From CAVVEQ01 sp963804865 (GTDB taxonomy: Bacteria > Chloroflexota > Anaerolineae > Anaerolineales > Anaerolineaceae): a stretch of DNA of 64,000 nt. A program made the translations under genes and the position numbers. The notes beneath the pieces were generated by a model that made no database searches, was not told the DNA's origin, and saw only the letters and a list, made by a program, of their open reading frames with translations. The stretch spans positions 434,001-498,000 of the forward strand of contig CAWDSH010000042.1 in assembly GCA_963804865.1 (NCBI GenBank), given 5' to 3'. Shown here piece by piece: positions 14,859-25,406 of the stretch. Every line of letters begins with the position of its first letter. Positions within the stretch are counted from its first letter, which is position 1.

Positions 14859-15986
14859 CTATTCTTTCACGCCGCATCCAGGTGCGGCGTGAATTTTTAA
14901 TTCATCCGGAGAAATTCTGCCAAAAAGGCTGGCTTTGACATCTTCATTGTCATAGGCATATTCGCCACCTTCCGGAGAACGCAACATTGTCTTGATGCTT
15001 TCCATTGGATCATCATCCGCAGACAAATCATCCAGGATTTTCTGTGTCCTTTGAATGCGCTGAAGAAAATGAACGCGTCCTGGAAACGGATTTCGTTCAA
15101 ATTTCCGGGCAAGCGTTTGACTGGCAGCGGAAAAAATATTCACTTGAAAAAGGTAACTCCCGGCAGCCTGACCCAATGATGAAACCTTCAGTTGATCCTG
15201 GCAAAATTCAATCCGGTCGACGATGATCCTTTCGTCCTTGCTGAAAACTGAGAAGAGCGCATACCCATCAAAAAAGGGATTTAATAAGGAAAAGAGTTTG
15301 TCCAGCGGGAATCCCGGATCAAGATGAAGCATCAACCAGGCAAAGAGATTCGCGTTGATACCATGATAAGGAAGATCGTCCTTTAATAGAAGGGCATCCA
15401 CCAACTGCAAGCTTCCATCGCTGCGCCAGTTGAAGGTCGATCCCGGTAGAAGATCGGGGTAAATGAAAGAATGGATCACAATCCCATTCTGGTCCTTATA
15501 GCGCATCAAGCGGGGTTGATCCACCCTTCTGAAATCTTCCGAATCCTGGTCTTCTTCGGTGTGCCAGAAAATGACGGGTCCACCTTGTTCGCGAAAGAAA
15601 CCCGTCTGGCAGCTGGTGTTATCGTCCTGAAGCATTAACCCCAGCTCGAGGGGCGTGGCGGATTGATCGCAACAGGATGCCAGATTTGCACCTTCGGCCC
15701 AGAGCTGCACGCAGGCAAGATATTCTGATAGAAGAGAGCAAATCTCCCCAGGAAGTTTTACATTGGAGGATTTTGCCAGGATGGCTTGGTGAAGCATCCT
15801 GCTTCTTGCCAGGTTTTGATTGAGCTTCCTGGGTGGCAATGAATCCAGTTTGTGCGACAATATCCGACACGCTTGCGAACCGATTTCAATGCCGAGTGCT
15901 TGATAAGCCGAGTGGAGATCCAGGTGGGAAAAATCCAGGATCGGTATATCTATTTGGGCATGGATTTGAGGCACGGATGAGAGCAT
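14859..15986 (-). CDS. possible C45-like Ntn-hydrolase (uncertain)
   Basis: Not securely recognised. The 375-residue protein resembles the order of motifs in acyl-CoA:6-APA acyltransferase-like (peptidase C45) proteins. A candidate nucleophile region is DDNTSCQTGFF, followed by GGPVIFWHTEEDQD. Next comes a turn with PDLLPGSTFNWRSDGSLQL, then the segment beginning DDLPYHGINANLF and a later IVDRIEF strand. In that family a Cys acts as N-terminal nucleophile after self-cleavage; I cannot confirm the exact residue here. It converges on the DUF362 gene and shares a terminator with it. Confidence 0.5.
   Translation of the reverse strand: MLSSVPQIHAQIDIPILDFSHLDLHSAYQALGIEIGSQACRILSHKLDSLPPRKLNQNLARSRMLHQAILAKSSNVKLPGEICSLLSEYLACVQLWAEGANLASCCDQSATPLELGLMLQDDNTSCQTGFFREQGGPVIFWHTEEDQDSEDFRRVDQPRLMRYKDQNGIVIHSFIYPDLLPGSTFNWRSDGSLQLVDALLLKDDLPYHGINANLFAWLMLHLDPGFPLDKLFSLLNPFFDGYALFSVFSKDERIIVDRIEFCQDQLKVSSLGQAAGSYLFQVNIFSAASQTLARKFERNPFPGRVHFLQRIQRTQKILDDLSADDDPMESIKTMLRSPEGGEYAYDNEDVKASLFGRISPDELKIHAAPGCGVKE
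14866..14898. terminator. bidirectional terminator between convergent genes
   Basis: An 11-bp stem TTCACGCCGCA/TGCGGCGTGAA (14866-14876 with 14883-14893) followed by TTTTT on the plus strand; the minus-strand gene that ends at 14859 runs through it. Confidence 0.75.
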
Positions 15987-16086
15987 GAGTTGATTCTACC
16001 TGATGAGATGGTCCATTCCCGGTAGTGAATCAAGTTGATTTTCCCGGATTTTTATCATAAGATGGTTACTTATCAGAGGTGAAAAA

Positions 16087-17922
16087 ATGCCCCCAATTTC
16101 AACCGTCGTCTTTCAATCTGCAAAGCTTGGAGATGTTCTTCATATCATCAACGAATTTGATGCAGCGAAGGAGATGGTTAAAAAAGGACACTCGATCAAA
16201 CGCGTGTTTGGGATCAGCGGTGGGGCGTTTGTCGCGTGTGCATTCGCGCTTGAAATATCAGCTTTGAGAGAACCTGAGCAATGGGGGTCAACAAAGAATG
16301 CACTTTCAGAATTTCAAGATTTCTTAAAAAGTGCAAATAGCTTGCAAATCAGATCACCAAATCTGAATCCAAAATATGGCAGGAGCACTCTCAAGCCGCT
16401 GAGGAGATGGATTGCAGCAAAATTAAAACAATATTGCGGCAGAGACGATCTCATGTTATCTGAATTACCGATCCCGCTTTACCTGGCAACGCTTAGAACC
16501 AATTCAGAATTCACGCTTTTTGGACCGGCAGATGATTCCATGCAAATGGAGTATCACTTCATTCACATTGGTCCACCTGAAGATGCCACGCTTCTGGATG
16601 CCTGCATGGCAGCACTCAGCGCACCATTATCAACAGAACCGGTGATGATCAATCAAAAGTGGTGCTTTGACTGCCGACCAGCCATTGTGGATGGGGGTGC
16701 GATCATCGCGGATCTATTAAAGGCTGATCCAGCCACCATCTGGCGGACGACGCCCCATGCTGCCATCCGTCCCTGGAAAGTGAATTTCATAACGTCGTCT
16801 TTTATCATGCATTCGCAACACGAGCGAAACCAGGTGCTGCTTGCGGATGAATACCTGACCCAATTACAGGTCAAGCGATCAGGCGTTGTGAAAACTGAAG
16901 AAAAAATGGGAAAGAAAGAACCGCATGTGTATCATGTCCAGCTTCCCTACGTGGGGAGTACGGAAGCGGCGACCAATATGCGCGATTCTGTAGCCAACCG
17001 GGTTGAATTGATGGCGAAGTTCACCCGGTTATTGGCTGGTCAGCTGGATGAGATCGATTTTGTTCAGCCAGCCAATTTAATCTATGGAGCTGGGGGTTTC
17101 TCAGGCATTTTGGGTGGTTTGACCGCAACGAGAGCGATTGATGAAGGATTTAAAAAGCGTGGGGGAAAGATCAAGCAGATATATGGTGTATCCGCAGGGT
17201 TGATCAACGGATTTTTCCATGCCGTGGAAGTGGCAGCCAGGCAATATCCTGATATCTATAAGCCAGCTGCTTTGAATGCATTAAAAGACCTTGATGACCT
17301 GATCGCAACCATGACACCGGCCACATTCCTGAAGATCAATTTGAACCCATTTAAATTTTGGAAAGGCTGGGCAAATCTTGGACCTTTTGAGCGTTTCTTG
17401 ATTCAAAAGCTATATGAATATACCGGAAATGAATCCCCGGAGAAGTTGACCTTTGATGATATCAACCTTCCACTGACAGTCACTGCGGCACGCGGCGATG
17501 GATTCACCGAATTCATGGGAATGACACAGCCTGAAAGGAGGATGGGATTTGCAGGGAGGGAGATCAAGGTGATCTCCTCGCCGATCGTCAAGGCGATGGT
17601 GGCAGGATGGAGCATGAACACCTATGTGATCCCGGCAGAGCTCAATGGACAGCTCTACCGCGATGGGGGAGGAACATTCTATGATCCGGGATATTTGGTT
17701 GCCAGGCTGGATGCTGATCCCATTAACCTGATCAATATTCACCTGGATGATCCTGAGGGGCATTATTATGCATTACCGGAACGTATGAATATTTTCCAGC
17801 TGATATTGGATACCCATAACATGACCTTTCCTGAAGAGCGCAGGCGAATGTTCCATCTGACCAACCTGTATTTTGAGAATCTTCAAAAGGGAAGAACAAA
17901 AAATAAAAACCGGTTCATATGA
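16087..17922 (+). CDS. double-domain patatin-like phospholipase
   Basis: A 611-residue protein with two patatin (Ser/Asp acyl hydrolase) domains in tandem, probably acting on membrane lipids. Domain one (about 1-235) has the nucleophile elbow GISGG near residue 42 and the catalytic Asp in VDGGAII near residue 204. Domain two (about 325-600) has its own oxyanion glycines in GAGGFSGILGG, the elbow YGVSAG near residue 380 and RDGGGTF near residue 535. Both serine-aspartate dyads therefore look intact, although the first domain lacks a clear GGG oxyanion loop. Most patatins have one domain. An AGAGGTG ribosome site precedes the ATG, and a terminator overlaps the stop codon. Confidence 0.82.
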   Translation: MPPISTVVFQSAKLGDVLHIINEFDAAKEMVKKGHSIKRVFGISGGAFVACAFALEISALREPEQWGSTKNALSEFQDFLKSANSLQIRSPNLNPKYGRSTLKPLRRWIAAKLKQYCGRDDLMLSELPIPLYLATLRTNSEFTLFGPADDSMQMEYHFIHIGPPEDATLLDACMAALSAPLSTEPVMINQKWCFDCRPAIVDGGAIIADLLKADPATIWRTTPHAAIRPWKVNFITSSFIMHSQHERNQVLLADEYLTQLQVKRSGVVKTEEKMGKKEPHVYHVQLPYVGSTEAATNMRDSVANRVELMAKFTRLLAGQLDEIDFVQPANLIYGAGGFSGILGGLTATRAIDEGFKKRGGKIKQIYGVSAGLINGFFHAVEVAARQYPDIYKPAALNALKDLDDLIATMTPATFLKINLNPFKFWKGWANLGPFERFLIQKLYEYTGNESPEKLTFDDINLPLTVTAARGDGFTEFMGMTQPERRMGFAGREIKVISSPIVKAMVAGWSMNTYVIPAELNGQLYRDGGGTFYDPGYLVARLDADPINLINIHLDDPEGHYYALPERMNIFQLILDTHNMTFPEERRRMFHLTNLYFENLQKGRTKNKNRFI

Positions 17923-17933
17923 ACCGGCCTTTA
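17910..17933 (+). terminator. intrinsic terminator
   Basis: Perfect palindrome CCGGTTCATATGAACCGG (17910-17927) then CCTTTAT; it includes the stop codon of the patatin gene. Confidence 0.65.
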
Positions 17934-17962
17934 TGTAAAAACATCCTAATTTCAGGCAGGGA

Positions 17963-18739
17963 TTATTTTTCCATCCTTACCGCCAGGCGGTAGCCTATTT
18001 TCTCCCGGTTAAGAATCAATTTTGGTGTGGACGGGTCTTTTTCCATACTCTGCCGGAGAACAAATACCAGGTGCTTTATCCGGTTTTGAACCTTGGGTGA
18101 ATCCTCATTCCAGATTTCTTTCGCGATCGTTTCATTACTCACACTTTTTGGTGCAGTACGCGCCAAAAGTACCAGCAGCTCAAATGCTTTGCCGGTCAGA
18201 ACTACGGAATGCTCTTTCAAGACCACTTCGTGATCCTCGAGATCAATGGTCAAGTCAATATCAGGGAAGACGAGCTTATTCGATTTTTCAACAGGGACAT
18301 TTCGCATGAGAAGGCGGTTGATGCGAGCGACCAACTCAGCTGGGTGATAGGGTTTGGTGAGATAATCATCCGCTCCCACCTCAAAACCGCGAACGATATC
18401 CTCTTTCGCAGTTTTTGCGGAGACAATGATTATGGGAGCTGTGGTTATCTCACGCATTCGCTTGAAAGTCTCCCAGCCATCCATATTGGGCATCATTAAG
18501 TCAAGGAGTATGAGGTCAGGCCGGGTACGAGCACATTTTTGAACAGCCTCCGAACCGCTGGTCGCACCCACTACATCCATGCCAGCTTTCATCAAAATTA
18601 ATTTAAGCAGGGTGGTATGTTCAACTTCGTCGTCAATGATCAGGGCGCGTTTCCGGGCACTGCCATCTCCCAATAAATCCAAGTCAATACCGCGGGTATT
18701 CGCTGCAAGATCCAACAATTGTTCGTTTTGATCGCTCAT
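17963..18739 (-). CDS. OmpR-family response regulator
   Basis: DNA-binding regulator of a two-component system. Residues about 30-145 are a receiver domain with the acidic pair DD36-37, phospho-acceptor Asp80 in LILLDLMMP and Lys129 in DYLTKP. Residues about 155-256 are a winged-helix output domain with LTGKAFELLVLLARTAP and the recognition region VQNRIKHLVFVLRQSM. An extra 28 residues precede the receiver. No histidine kinase is adjacent on this strand; the upstream neighbour on the same strand is the PAS-GGDEF protein, so the partner is unknown. Confidence 0.88.
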   Translation of the reverse strand: MSDQNEQLLDLAANTRGIDLDLLGDGSARKRALIIDDEVEHTTLLKLILMKAGMDVVGATSGSEAVQKCARTRPDLILLDLMMPNMDGWETFKRMREITTAPIIIVSAKTAKEDIVRGFEVGADDYLTKPYHPAELVARINRLLMRNVPVEKSNKLVFPDIDLTIDLEDHEVVLKEHSVVLTGKAFELLVLLARTAPKSVSNETIAKEIWNEDSPKVQNRIKHLVFVLRQSMEKDPSTPKLILNREKIGYRLAVRMEK

Positions 18740-18898
18740 TGTTACTCAACTTTATAATAAGATATTAATAAATTACCTGTTAGCATAGTAGTGGTTATTA
18801 TTTGGTTTGTCAAGATTTAATGACCAAAATATAGCAAACCGCAACCAAATTGCAACGCAAAATTATTGATTATTAAGAATCTTGGATACTAAATGAGC

Positions 18899-21800
18899 TT
18901 ATTCAGCTATGACAACACAGTCATGCTGCTCTTTTGCATCCAACAGGGCGGCATCGACTGAGCGCAGCAGTAATGGAACTGTCTCACCATGATTTGGCCA
19001 GCAGGCAATACCCACGGATATGGTCGCAATGCGGGGCTCCAAGCCTTCCTTGTGAACCACCAGATTCTTAACTCGTTGGCGTAATTCTTCAGCGCGCTGA
19101 CCGGTTACTTTTATGGATGCTTCAGGCAGGATCACCAGGAATTCATCGCCACCATATCTGCAGGCGATATCTCCGCCACGGATCGAGTTCCGAAGCAGTT
19201 TACCAAATTCGCGAAGCATTTCATCCACATTGGGATGTCCATAGAGTGTGTTTAATTCCTTAAAATTATCAAAATCCAGCATGATCACGCTTACTGGTTT
19301 ATTGCTGCGTTCCGAACGCTTTAATTCGCGTTCGAGAGATTCTTCCATGTAGTATCTATTATAGAGGCCGGTAAGTGGATCCCGAATGGCTTGTTCCCGA
19401 AGCGACTCACTCAACTTGATATTGGTCATCGCTAAATTAATCTGCTCGGAAGTAGCTACGGCTAGCTGAAACTCAGCCTCCTTCAAGGGGAAAGTGCCGG
19501 GTGACGTCTGTAAGTGCAGGATACCAATGACTCTATCCTCGACTTCAATGGGTACACATATGGTGCTGGAGGGAATGGATGAACCTACATGGTTGCATAC
19601 CGGTCTTTTTACTTCGTAGGAAGTCGAATAAAGCTTGTTCAAGCGCAAAGCCCAACAATCTTTTTTGTGAAATTCTGAGTTTGGAAGGACAAGATCACCC
19701 CAGGACATCACCACCTGATATTTTTCGCTCAATTCATCCAACATCATCACCAGACCTGATGTTGTTGGAAAGAGCTCGCGGGCGTATTGAGAAATCACTG
19801 CATAAGTTTCGCTGGTTTGGGTGCATTTTTGAAGCATGTTCACCATGTCCGTAAGGCAGTTTATCTCAGTGGTGCGATGCTGCAATTCTTTGACTTTCTC
19901 CTGTAAATTTGCCCGGGTTTCTTTAAGCTCCATTTCTGCCATTTTCCGGGCAGTGACATCCCGGGAGATGGTTACAAATTGGATGATCTTGTGCTCCTGA
20001 TCCAAAACAGCCTGGGCGTTCGTTTCAAACCAGATATAGATACCGTCTTTATTCTTCAGGCGAACATCCACGCTGGAAACTGGCTGGCCGTGATACGCAC
20101 GGTAATAAAAATCTTCCTGCATGGATTTTGCATCATCCGGGTGCATGAAGTTCAAGGGATCCTTGCCAATTAACTCCCCGGGCGCGTAACCAAGAAGCTT
20201 TTGACTGGAAGGACTGGCATATAAAATGATCCCTTCCGGATTGTGCAAACAAACTACATCCGTGGCATTGGTAGCAAGAGCACGAAATCGTTCTTCACTT
20301 GCCCGCAATGCATCATCTGCCATCTTCCGTTCTGTAACATCCCGCCCAACACTGCAGAGCATGTGGCCAATTTCTGTTTTTATGGGAAATGTGGTGATTT
20401 CCATAACACGGAACCCGCCATCCTTATGATGAATCTCTCGTAATTCATTCTGCAGGCTTTCGGGAGCGCGATTTTGGCGCAGCAATTTATGGATCGATCT
20501 TTGTAGTTTTTTGGTACGCTGGGGATCATTTTCTTGTGGCGATGATATTTGGGAATAAATGTCCCATATATAGCGATTGACAACCTCTTCTTTTTTCAAA
20601 CCAGTAACCTGTTCCTGGGCATAATTCCATTCCGTTATCCTGCCCCATTCATCCGTTACCAGAATTGTGTCGTGCGATTGTTCCAAAACCCCACGAAATT
20701 TCCGTTCACTCCTGCGCAACGCTTCTTCAGCCAGTTTTCGCTCTGTGATATCTTCCAATGAAATGATCACACGATTCAAATCAGCTTCCGTACCTGGCAC
20801 AGCAGCCCAATGCAGAATTAGATGGAGTTTCTTCCCGCTAAGATTGTAATTAACCACCTCTTGTTCATAAAAAGTCTTTCCCGCGAGTATATTTTCTAAT
20901 TGTTGAAGAAAGGCATTGTAAGATTCATCCCTCACAATATGCCCGAAATGTGTCAAGACATCATTTTTTGATCGTGCATTAAATAATCTTATAGCCGCCT
21001 TGTTGATATCGGTAATTCGCAGCAGATTTACGCATCTTTTAAGATCTTCAGAATTCTTCGACAGGTATGCCGGGATATCCAGGATACCTTTCTTCTGTAA
21101 ACCCAGCAAAAATCTTTTCACTGCCGAGAAATCTTCTTCCAGGATTGCAATGGGCGTTTCATCAAATAAGTTATGAAATCGTATTTCACTATCCCGGAGC
21201 GCTTGCTCCATCAGCTTACGCTGGGTAATATCCGTGCTCCAAATCGCGAGGTGAGTAATTTTGCGCTCTGGATCAAGAATTGGCTGGATGAATGTCTCCA
21301 AAGAACGCCTGCCCACCTCGATTTCAGAATAGACGGGTTTCCCGGTAATTTTCACCTGTTCTATCAACGAAAACTGGCTAGCATCCTTTTTTGACTGGAA
21401 GAATTCAGCAAGGTTGGAATTATTTAATGAAAAACCAACCAATCCCAGCAATTCCGCAAATTTATCATTTACTGCCAGGATCTGATCATCCATGGATAAC
21501 AGGAGCAATGCCTGTGGACTGGAATAGATCAGAGAGCGAAATGTCTCTTCGCTTTGACGAATTTTTGTATTGCTGATCTTCTTATTAGTAACATCCAGAA
21601 ACCGAAGAACGTATCCGCTAATTCTTCCAGTTGCATTACGGCCAATGGGATACAACAAGATTTCAAAATCCCTAGTACTGGAGTACTTTGTCTCAAACCA
21701 CCCATTTTTAGAAAGATGCGAAAAATCCAGAGGGATCTCTGTATGCACGGAAATGCCCTCTTTGATCTGCTCTACTATTTCCTTAGGAAGAATAAGGATC

Positions 21801-22040
21801 ACTAAAAATGCTGTATTGATGTGTTTTGCTTGTTTCAGAAATTCCAAGCAAATCCCGGCAGGCATCATTCATTCTTAGATATGTGCCCTCGGCATCAAAT
21901 ACCATAATACCGAGGGGACAATCCAGAAATAACCATTCTTCATTTGGAAGGTCACGCTTGTTCTTGGGATTCAATCGACCAGGTATAGCAGTCATGTTAT
22001 GAAAAGCTTCTAAAAATTTCTTATTTTTAATTATCGGCAT
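18899..22040 (-). CDS. multi-PAS diguanylate cyclase with GAF domain, one frame break
   Basis: A very large (about 1046 residues) cytoplasmic sensor that should make cyclic di-GMP. It starts MPIIKNKKFLEAF and has about six PAS repeats, each ending in a typical PAC segment such as AIWSTDITQRKLMEQAL, CSVGRDVTERKMADDAL and VTISRDVTARKMAEMEL. A coiled coil and a GAF domain (about 700-850) follow. The C-terminal GGDEF domain has the intact site CRYGGDEFLVILPEA and, ahead of it, an RDPLTGLYNR segment; a second RxxD inhibitory site is not obvious. Two overlapping frames, joined near 21786-21792 by removing one base, give a continuous first PAS domain (CPLGIMVFDAEGTYLRMN to SDPYSPKEIVEQI). Confidence 0.85.
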
Positions 22041-22215
22041 GGATCCATATTCGGGCGATGGAACACCCCCCGGAAATTAGTTATTACAAGCTTAAACATT
22101 AAGATGATGTTTGTCAACACATAAAAATGAAAGGAAAATGATGATCCTTGCGAAAAAATGACCTCTGTGCAATAATTGCTGCGTTTAAAGTTACAACATT
22201 TATATTGAGGGAGAA

Positions 22216-22491
22216 ATGGCTGAAATCACAATAACGATCAAGAATAAAGTTGGATTACATGCGAGACCGGCATCACTTTTCGTGCAGGCAGCGAACAAAT
22301 ATAAATCTGATATCCGCGTAACCAATATCAGTAATAACACAACGGCCAACGCAAAAAGTATTTTAAATGTGCTCACCTTGGGTGCAAACCAGGGATGCGA
22401 AATCAATATGAAAGCGGAAGGTGAGGACGCTGATGAAGCACTGGCAGCTCTCAAGGAATTATTTGATACTAATTTTGGTGAAAAAGAATAG
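22216..22491 (+). CDS. ptsH: HPr phosphocarrier protein
   Basis: Phosphoryl carrier of the sugar phosphotransferase system, or its regulatory relative. The 91-residue product has the active-site His in GLHARPAS (residue 15) and the regulatory serine region NAKSILNVLTLGA (Ser near 47), the site used by HPr kinase in Gram-positive bacteria. No enzyme I, HPr kinase or PTS permease gene is nearby. A GAGGGAGA ribosome site precedes the ATG and a terminator follows. Confidence 0.92.
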   Translation: MAEITITIKNKVGLHARPASLFVQAANKYKSDIRVTNISNNTTANAKSILNVLTLGANQGCEINMKAEGEDADEALAALKELFDTNFGEKE

Positions 22492-22510
22492 CAAGGAATT
22501 TATTACACAA

Positions 22511-22540
22511 AACACGAACAGAGTTGTTCGTGTTTTTTAT
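22511..22540 (+). terminator. intrinsic terminator of ptsH
   Basis: A 10-bp stem AACACGAACA/TGTTCGTGTT (22511-22520 with 22525-22534) with a GAGT loop and a T-run. Confidence 0.85.
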
Positions 22541-22960
22541 TCTTCCATCCGAACTTTTTGACGATTCCTTTTTACCTCTCCACGCCTGAGTTTTTTGGTC
22601 ACACGTTTTCTCCTTGAGGATAATGTAGATCGGGTTGGCAAACGAGGTATGACCGGTATGGCTGCTTTTCTAATCATTTCCACCAGACGATTGATGGCAT
22701 CGGATCGATTGAGTTCCTGAGAACGGAACCTACGCGCAAGAATTGTGATCACACCGCGTTGATCAATCCTGGAACCAGCTGATTTTATCAATTGCTCGCG
22801 GGTGCTTTTATCAAGACTTCTGGGATTGAACAGCATCAAATGTCAACATTACAGCTGTGTTGACTTTATTGATGTTCTGCCCACCTGGACCAGATGAGCG
22901 AATATATGATAGTTTTATCTCGCCCGGATCCAGCCAGTGATTGCCATCTATTTGAATCAT
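22537..22960 (-). CDS. arfB: ArfB-type ribosome rescue peptidyl-tRNA hydrolase, one frame break
   Basis: Frees stalled ribosomes that lack a stop codon by hydrolysing the peptidyl-tRNA. The N-terminal frame from ATG 22960 carries SYIRSSGPGGQNINKVNTAV, with the catalytic GGQ. The following frame, from about 22824, carries SLDKSTREQLIKSAGSRI and the basic tail RRKRVTKKLRRGEVKRNRQ that enters the mRNA channel. Removing one C of a CCC run near 22821-22824 joins them into a protein of about 140 residues, the normal ArfB/ICT1 length. Without that repair the GGQ part would be lost, so the gene is either affected by a base error or broken. Confidence 0.85.
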
Positions 22961-23035
22961 CAATATTCCATATCCAGAAAAAGTGTTACCATTTTATTAT
23001 AAAATTAAGGCATGCAGGATAACCAGAGGATTTGA

Positions 23036-25089
23036 ATGCTTTTCGTCGCGATCATAATTGTTCTACTAACTGCTCTCCTAATTACGTCATTTTTGAGTAT
23101 TAGATCAGTCGTTCCCAGATTACTGGCGATTTATCTTATTGCCGTCGCTCAAATCGTGCTGGTTGGAGAAATTGCTGGGTTGACGGGCATGATAAATAAT
23201 CAGATATTTTATTTTGCTTTTCATATCCTTGCTTTGGCAATATCCATTGGATTCTGGATCAAGTTAAATAAACCCAGCATTTTTCTAATAGAGGAGCTAA
23301 AAAAGGAGTCAGTTTCCTTGGGGAGTCTCACGGGCTTGATCAGGAAATATCCCGATCTTTTCATATTTTCCGCAGCTATCCTGATTGCCTATCTGGTCAA
23401 TGCGCTGCTCATCCTGGTGGTTCCACCCAACACGAATGACAGCATGACCACCCATATGGCGCGAATTGGTTTCTGGCTGCAAAGTGGGTCTCTACGGTCC
23501 TGGTCAACCCCATATATTTTTCAATTGATTTACCCGATTAATTCTCAGCTTCAAATCTTATGGACCATCCTGTTCCGAGGATCCGATCAATTCGCTGGAT
23601 TCATGCAGTGGTTTGCCTGCATTTTTGCGGGTATTGCTATTTACGGGATAGCCAGGTTAATCAAATGGGGAAAAGCCGCCTCTTTTTTTGCGATGCTTGT
23701 TTGGGCATCGTTTCCCCAGATCATCCTTCAATCCTCCTCAACTCAAAACGACCTCTGCCGTGGCAGCCTTCTCGGTCATCGGTATCTATTTCATTTTCAA
23801 AAACTCCAGATCGAGAAAGGAAATCGATATTTGGTTGTCGGGTCTCTCTTTTGGGCTGGCAGCCGGGACGAAACAGACCTGGTTCTTCTTACTCCCAGGT
23901 TTAATTCTGATCGGCATCATGCTGATATTGAAGCAGAATGATTATGTAAAGAATGTCATCAGGTGGGGATTGGCAACGGCAGTCTGTGTATTAATTTTTG
24001 GATCAGTGATCTATATCAAAAATTGGGTGGATTATCGAAATCCTTTTGGACCCGCCCGAGGTGGTTGCCAGTGATACCACCTCGTCATCGATATCATCCA
24101 ATCTGGTCAAGATCACATACACTCCTGCCAGGCATCTTTATCAGTTCCTTGATCCTGGTGGTCTACCAAGCAGCGTAGCAGATAAAATCACAACCATTAA
24201 AAAATCGATTTATAAACCTTTTTATGAAGCGATCGGCCTCCCTTTGGATGCGCCTGTGGGTTTATATGTTGACAAAAACCCCTTCGATTACGAAATGCTA
24301 ACGGATATACAGGAAGATACCAGCTGGTTTGGGCCTTTGAGCGTGATCGTGCTGTTTTCAGCTTTCTGCTATCAATTTGTTTTCGGGATCAAAAAGAAAG
24401 ATGCGTTGATTTTTGGTTTGATTTTTTTGGGAATTTCATTTTTTTGTCTGGTTTCCATTTTAAGAAGAGGTTGGTCGCCTTACCAGGGGCGATATTTTGT
24501 GCTTTCGATAACGATACTCGCCCCATTGATGGCGAGCTTATTCTCAAATAAGTTGGGGGGGAAACTCTTCCGCTACCTGGTGGCACTCGTCGGAATCGCG
24601 GTGATTTTCTATACCTCTTTCAAGAATCCGGCAAAACCATTCATCCGTGATTACTGGACATTCAACCAGGGATTGCGTTCTGAATTTCACCAGCGAGGAT
24701 TGACTGGGGTAATGGATCAATTCTCAGGCATATTTACAGATCCTACCTCCATATTCCAACTCAGCCGCCTGGAAAAGTTAACTTTACAGGGGACCCTGAT
24801 GCGAGCACCCTTGACGCTGGCAGATAACCATATGAAACCTGGTGACACGCTGGGATTATTAGGTCCGGATGGAACCTGGCATTACCCATTTTTTGGCGAC
24901 TCTTTCGAATTTCATTTGCTGCTTATCTATCCTGAGGAACGACTTTTTAGCGACGATTGGCTCACAGAACAGGGTATCGATTGGGTGCTGGTTTCTTATG
25001 ATTCGATTCCCAAATCCAAAATACCCGGTAATCTCGAATTGGTGGAAGAGCTTAAGAATTGGGGTATTTACCACCTGACCGAGTATTAA
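23036..25089 (+). CDS. membrane glycosyltransferase (GT39/ArnT-like), two frame breaks
   Basis: A roughly 683-residue integral membrane protein resembling dolichol/undecaprenyl-phosphate sugar transferases of the GT-C fold. About a dozen hydrophobic helices are visible. The acidic loop after the first helices reads PPNTNDSMTTHMARIGFW, the place where the conserved Asp of the family lies. The rear half is a soluble domain with DTLGLLGPDGTWHYPFFG. Removing one base near 23755 and one near 24052 joins three frames (SSSTQNDL to AVAAFSVIGIYFIF, and VDYRNPFGP to PEVVASDTTS). A related gene lies at 41745-43731. Confidence 0.7.
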
Positions 25090-25406
25090 CTTCTGCAGTG
25101 AAAACTTAAAGATATCAAACGATTTAGACTGCTTCACTGCGAGACCAGGCAGGCTTATGGGGCAGATAACAGCATGCCACTAGCTCCTACCCAAATAATT
25201 CCTCCAATGAAAGCAGCTCTGGTCACAGAGTCCCAGTAGCAGTCCTCTTTCCTTCTAAAGTACTCCAATATAGAGTGCAATATAGCCGCAACTAACCTTG
25301 CGAAATTGTAAACGCAAGGTACTTCCATTTGTCTTAAAAAGGTGTATATTATTAGTGAAAGAAAGGTTAACTAAAGGTTACTAAAAAGTGATATAAAGGT
25401 AATAAT
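25090..25406. other. intergenic region without a gene
   Basis: About 320 bases with no frame, RNA or terminator that I can support. The last 60 bases are AT-rich with three GGTTA/GGTAA-like repeats (25369-25404), and TATATTATT (25345-25353) may belong to the promoter of the regulator at 25407. Confidence 0.4.
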
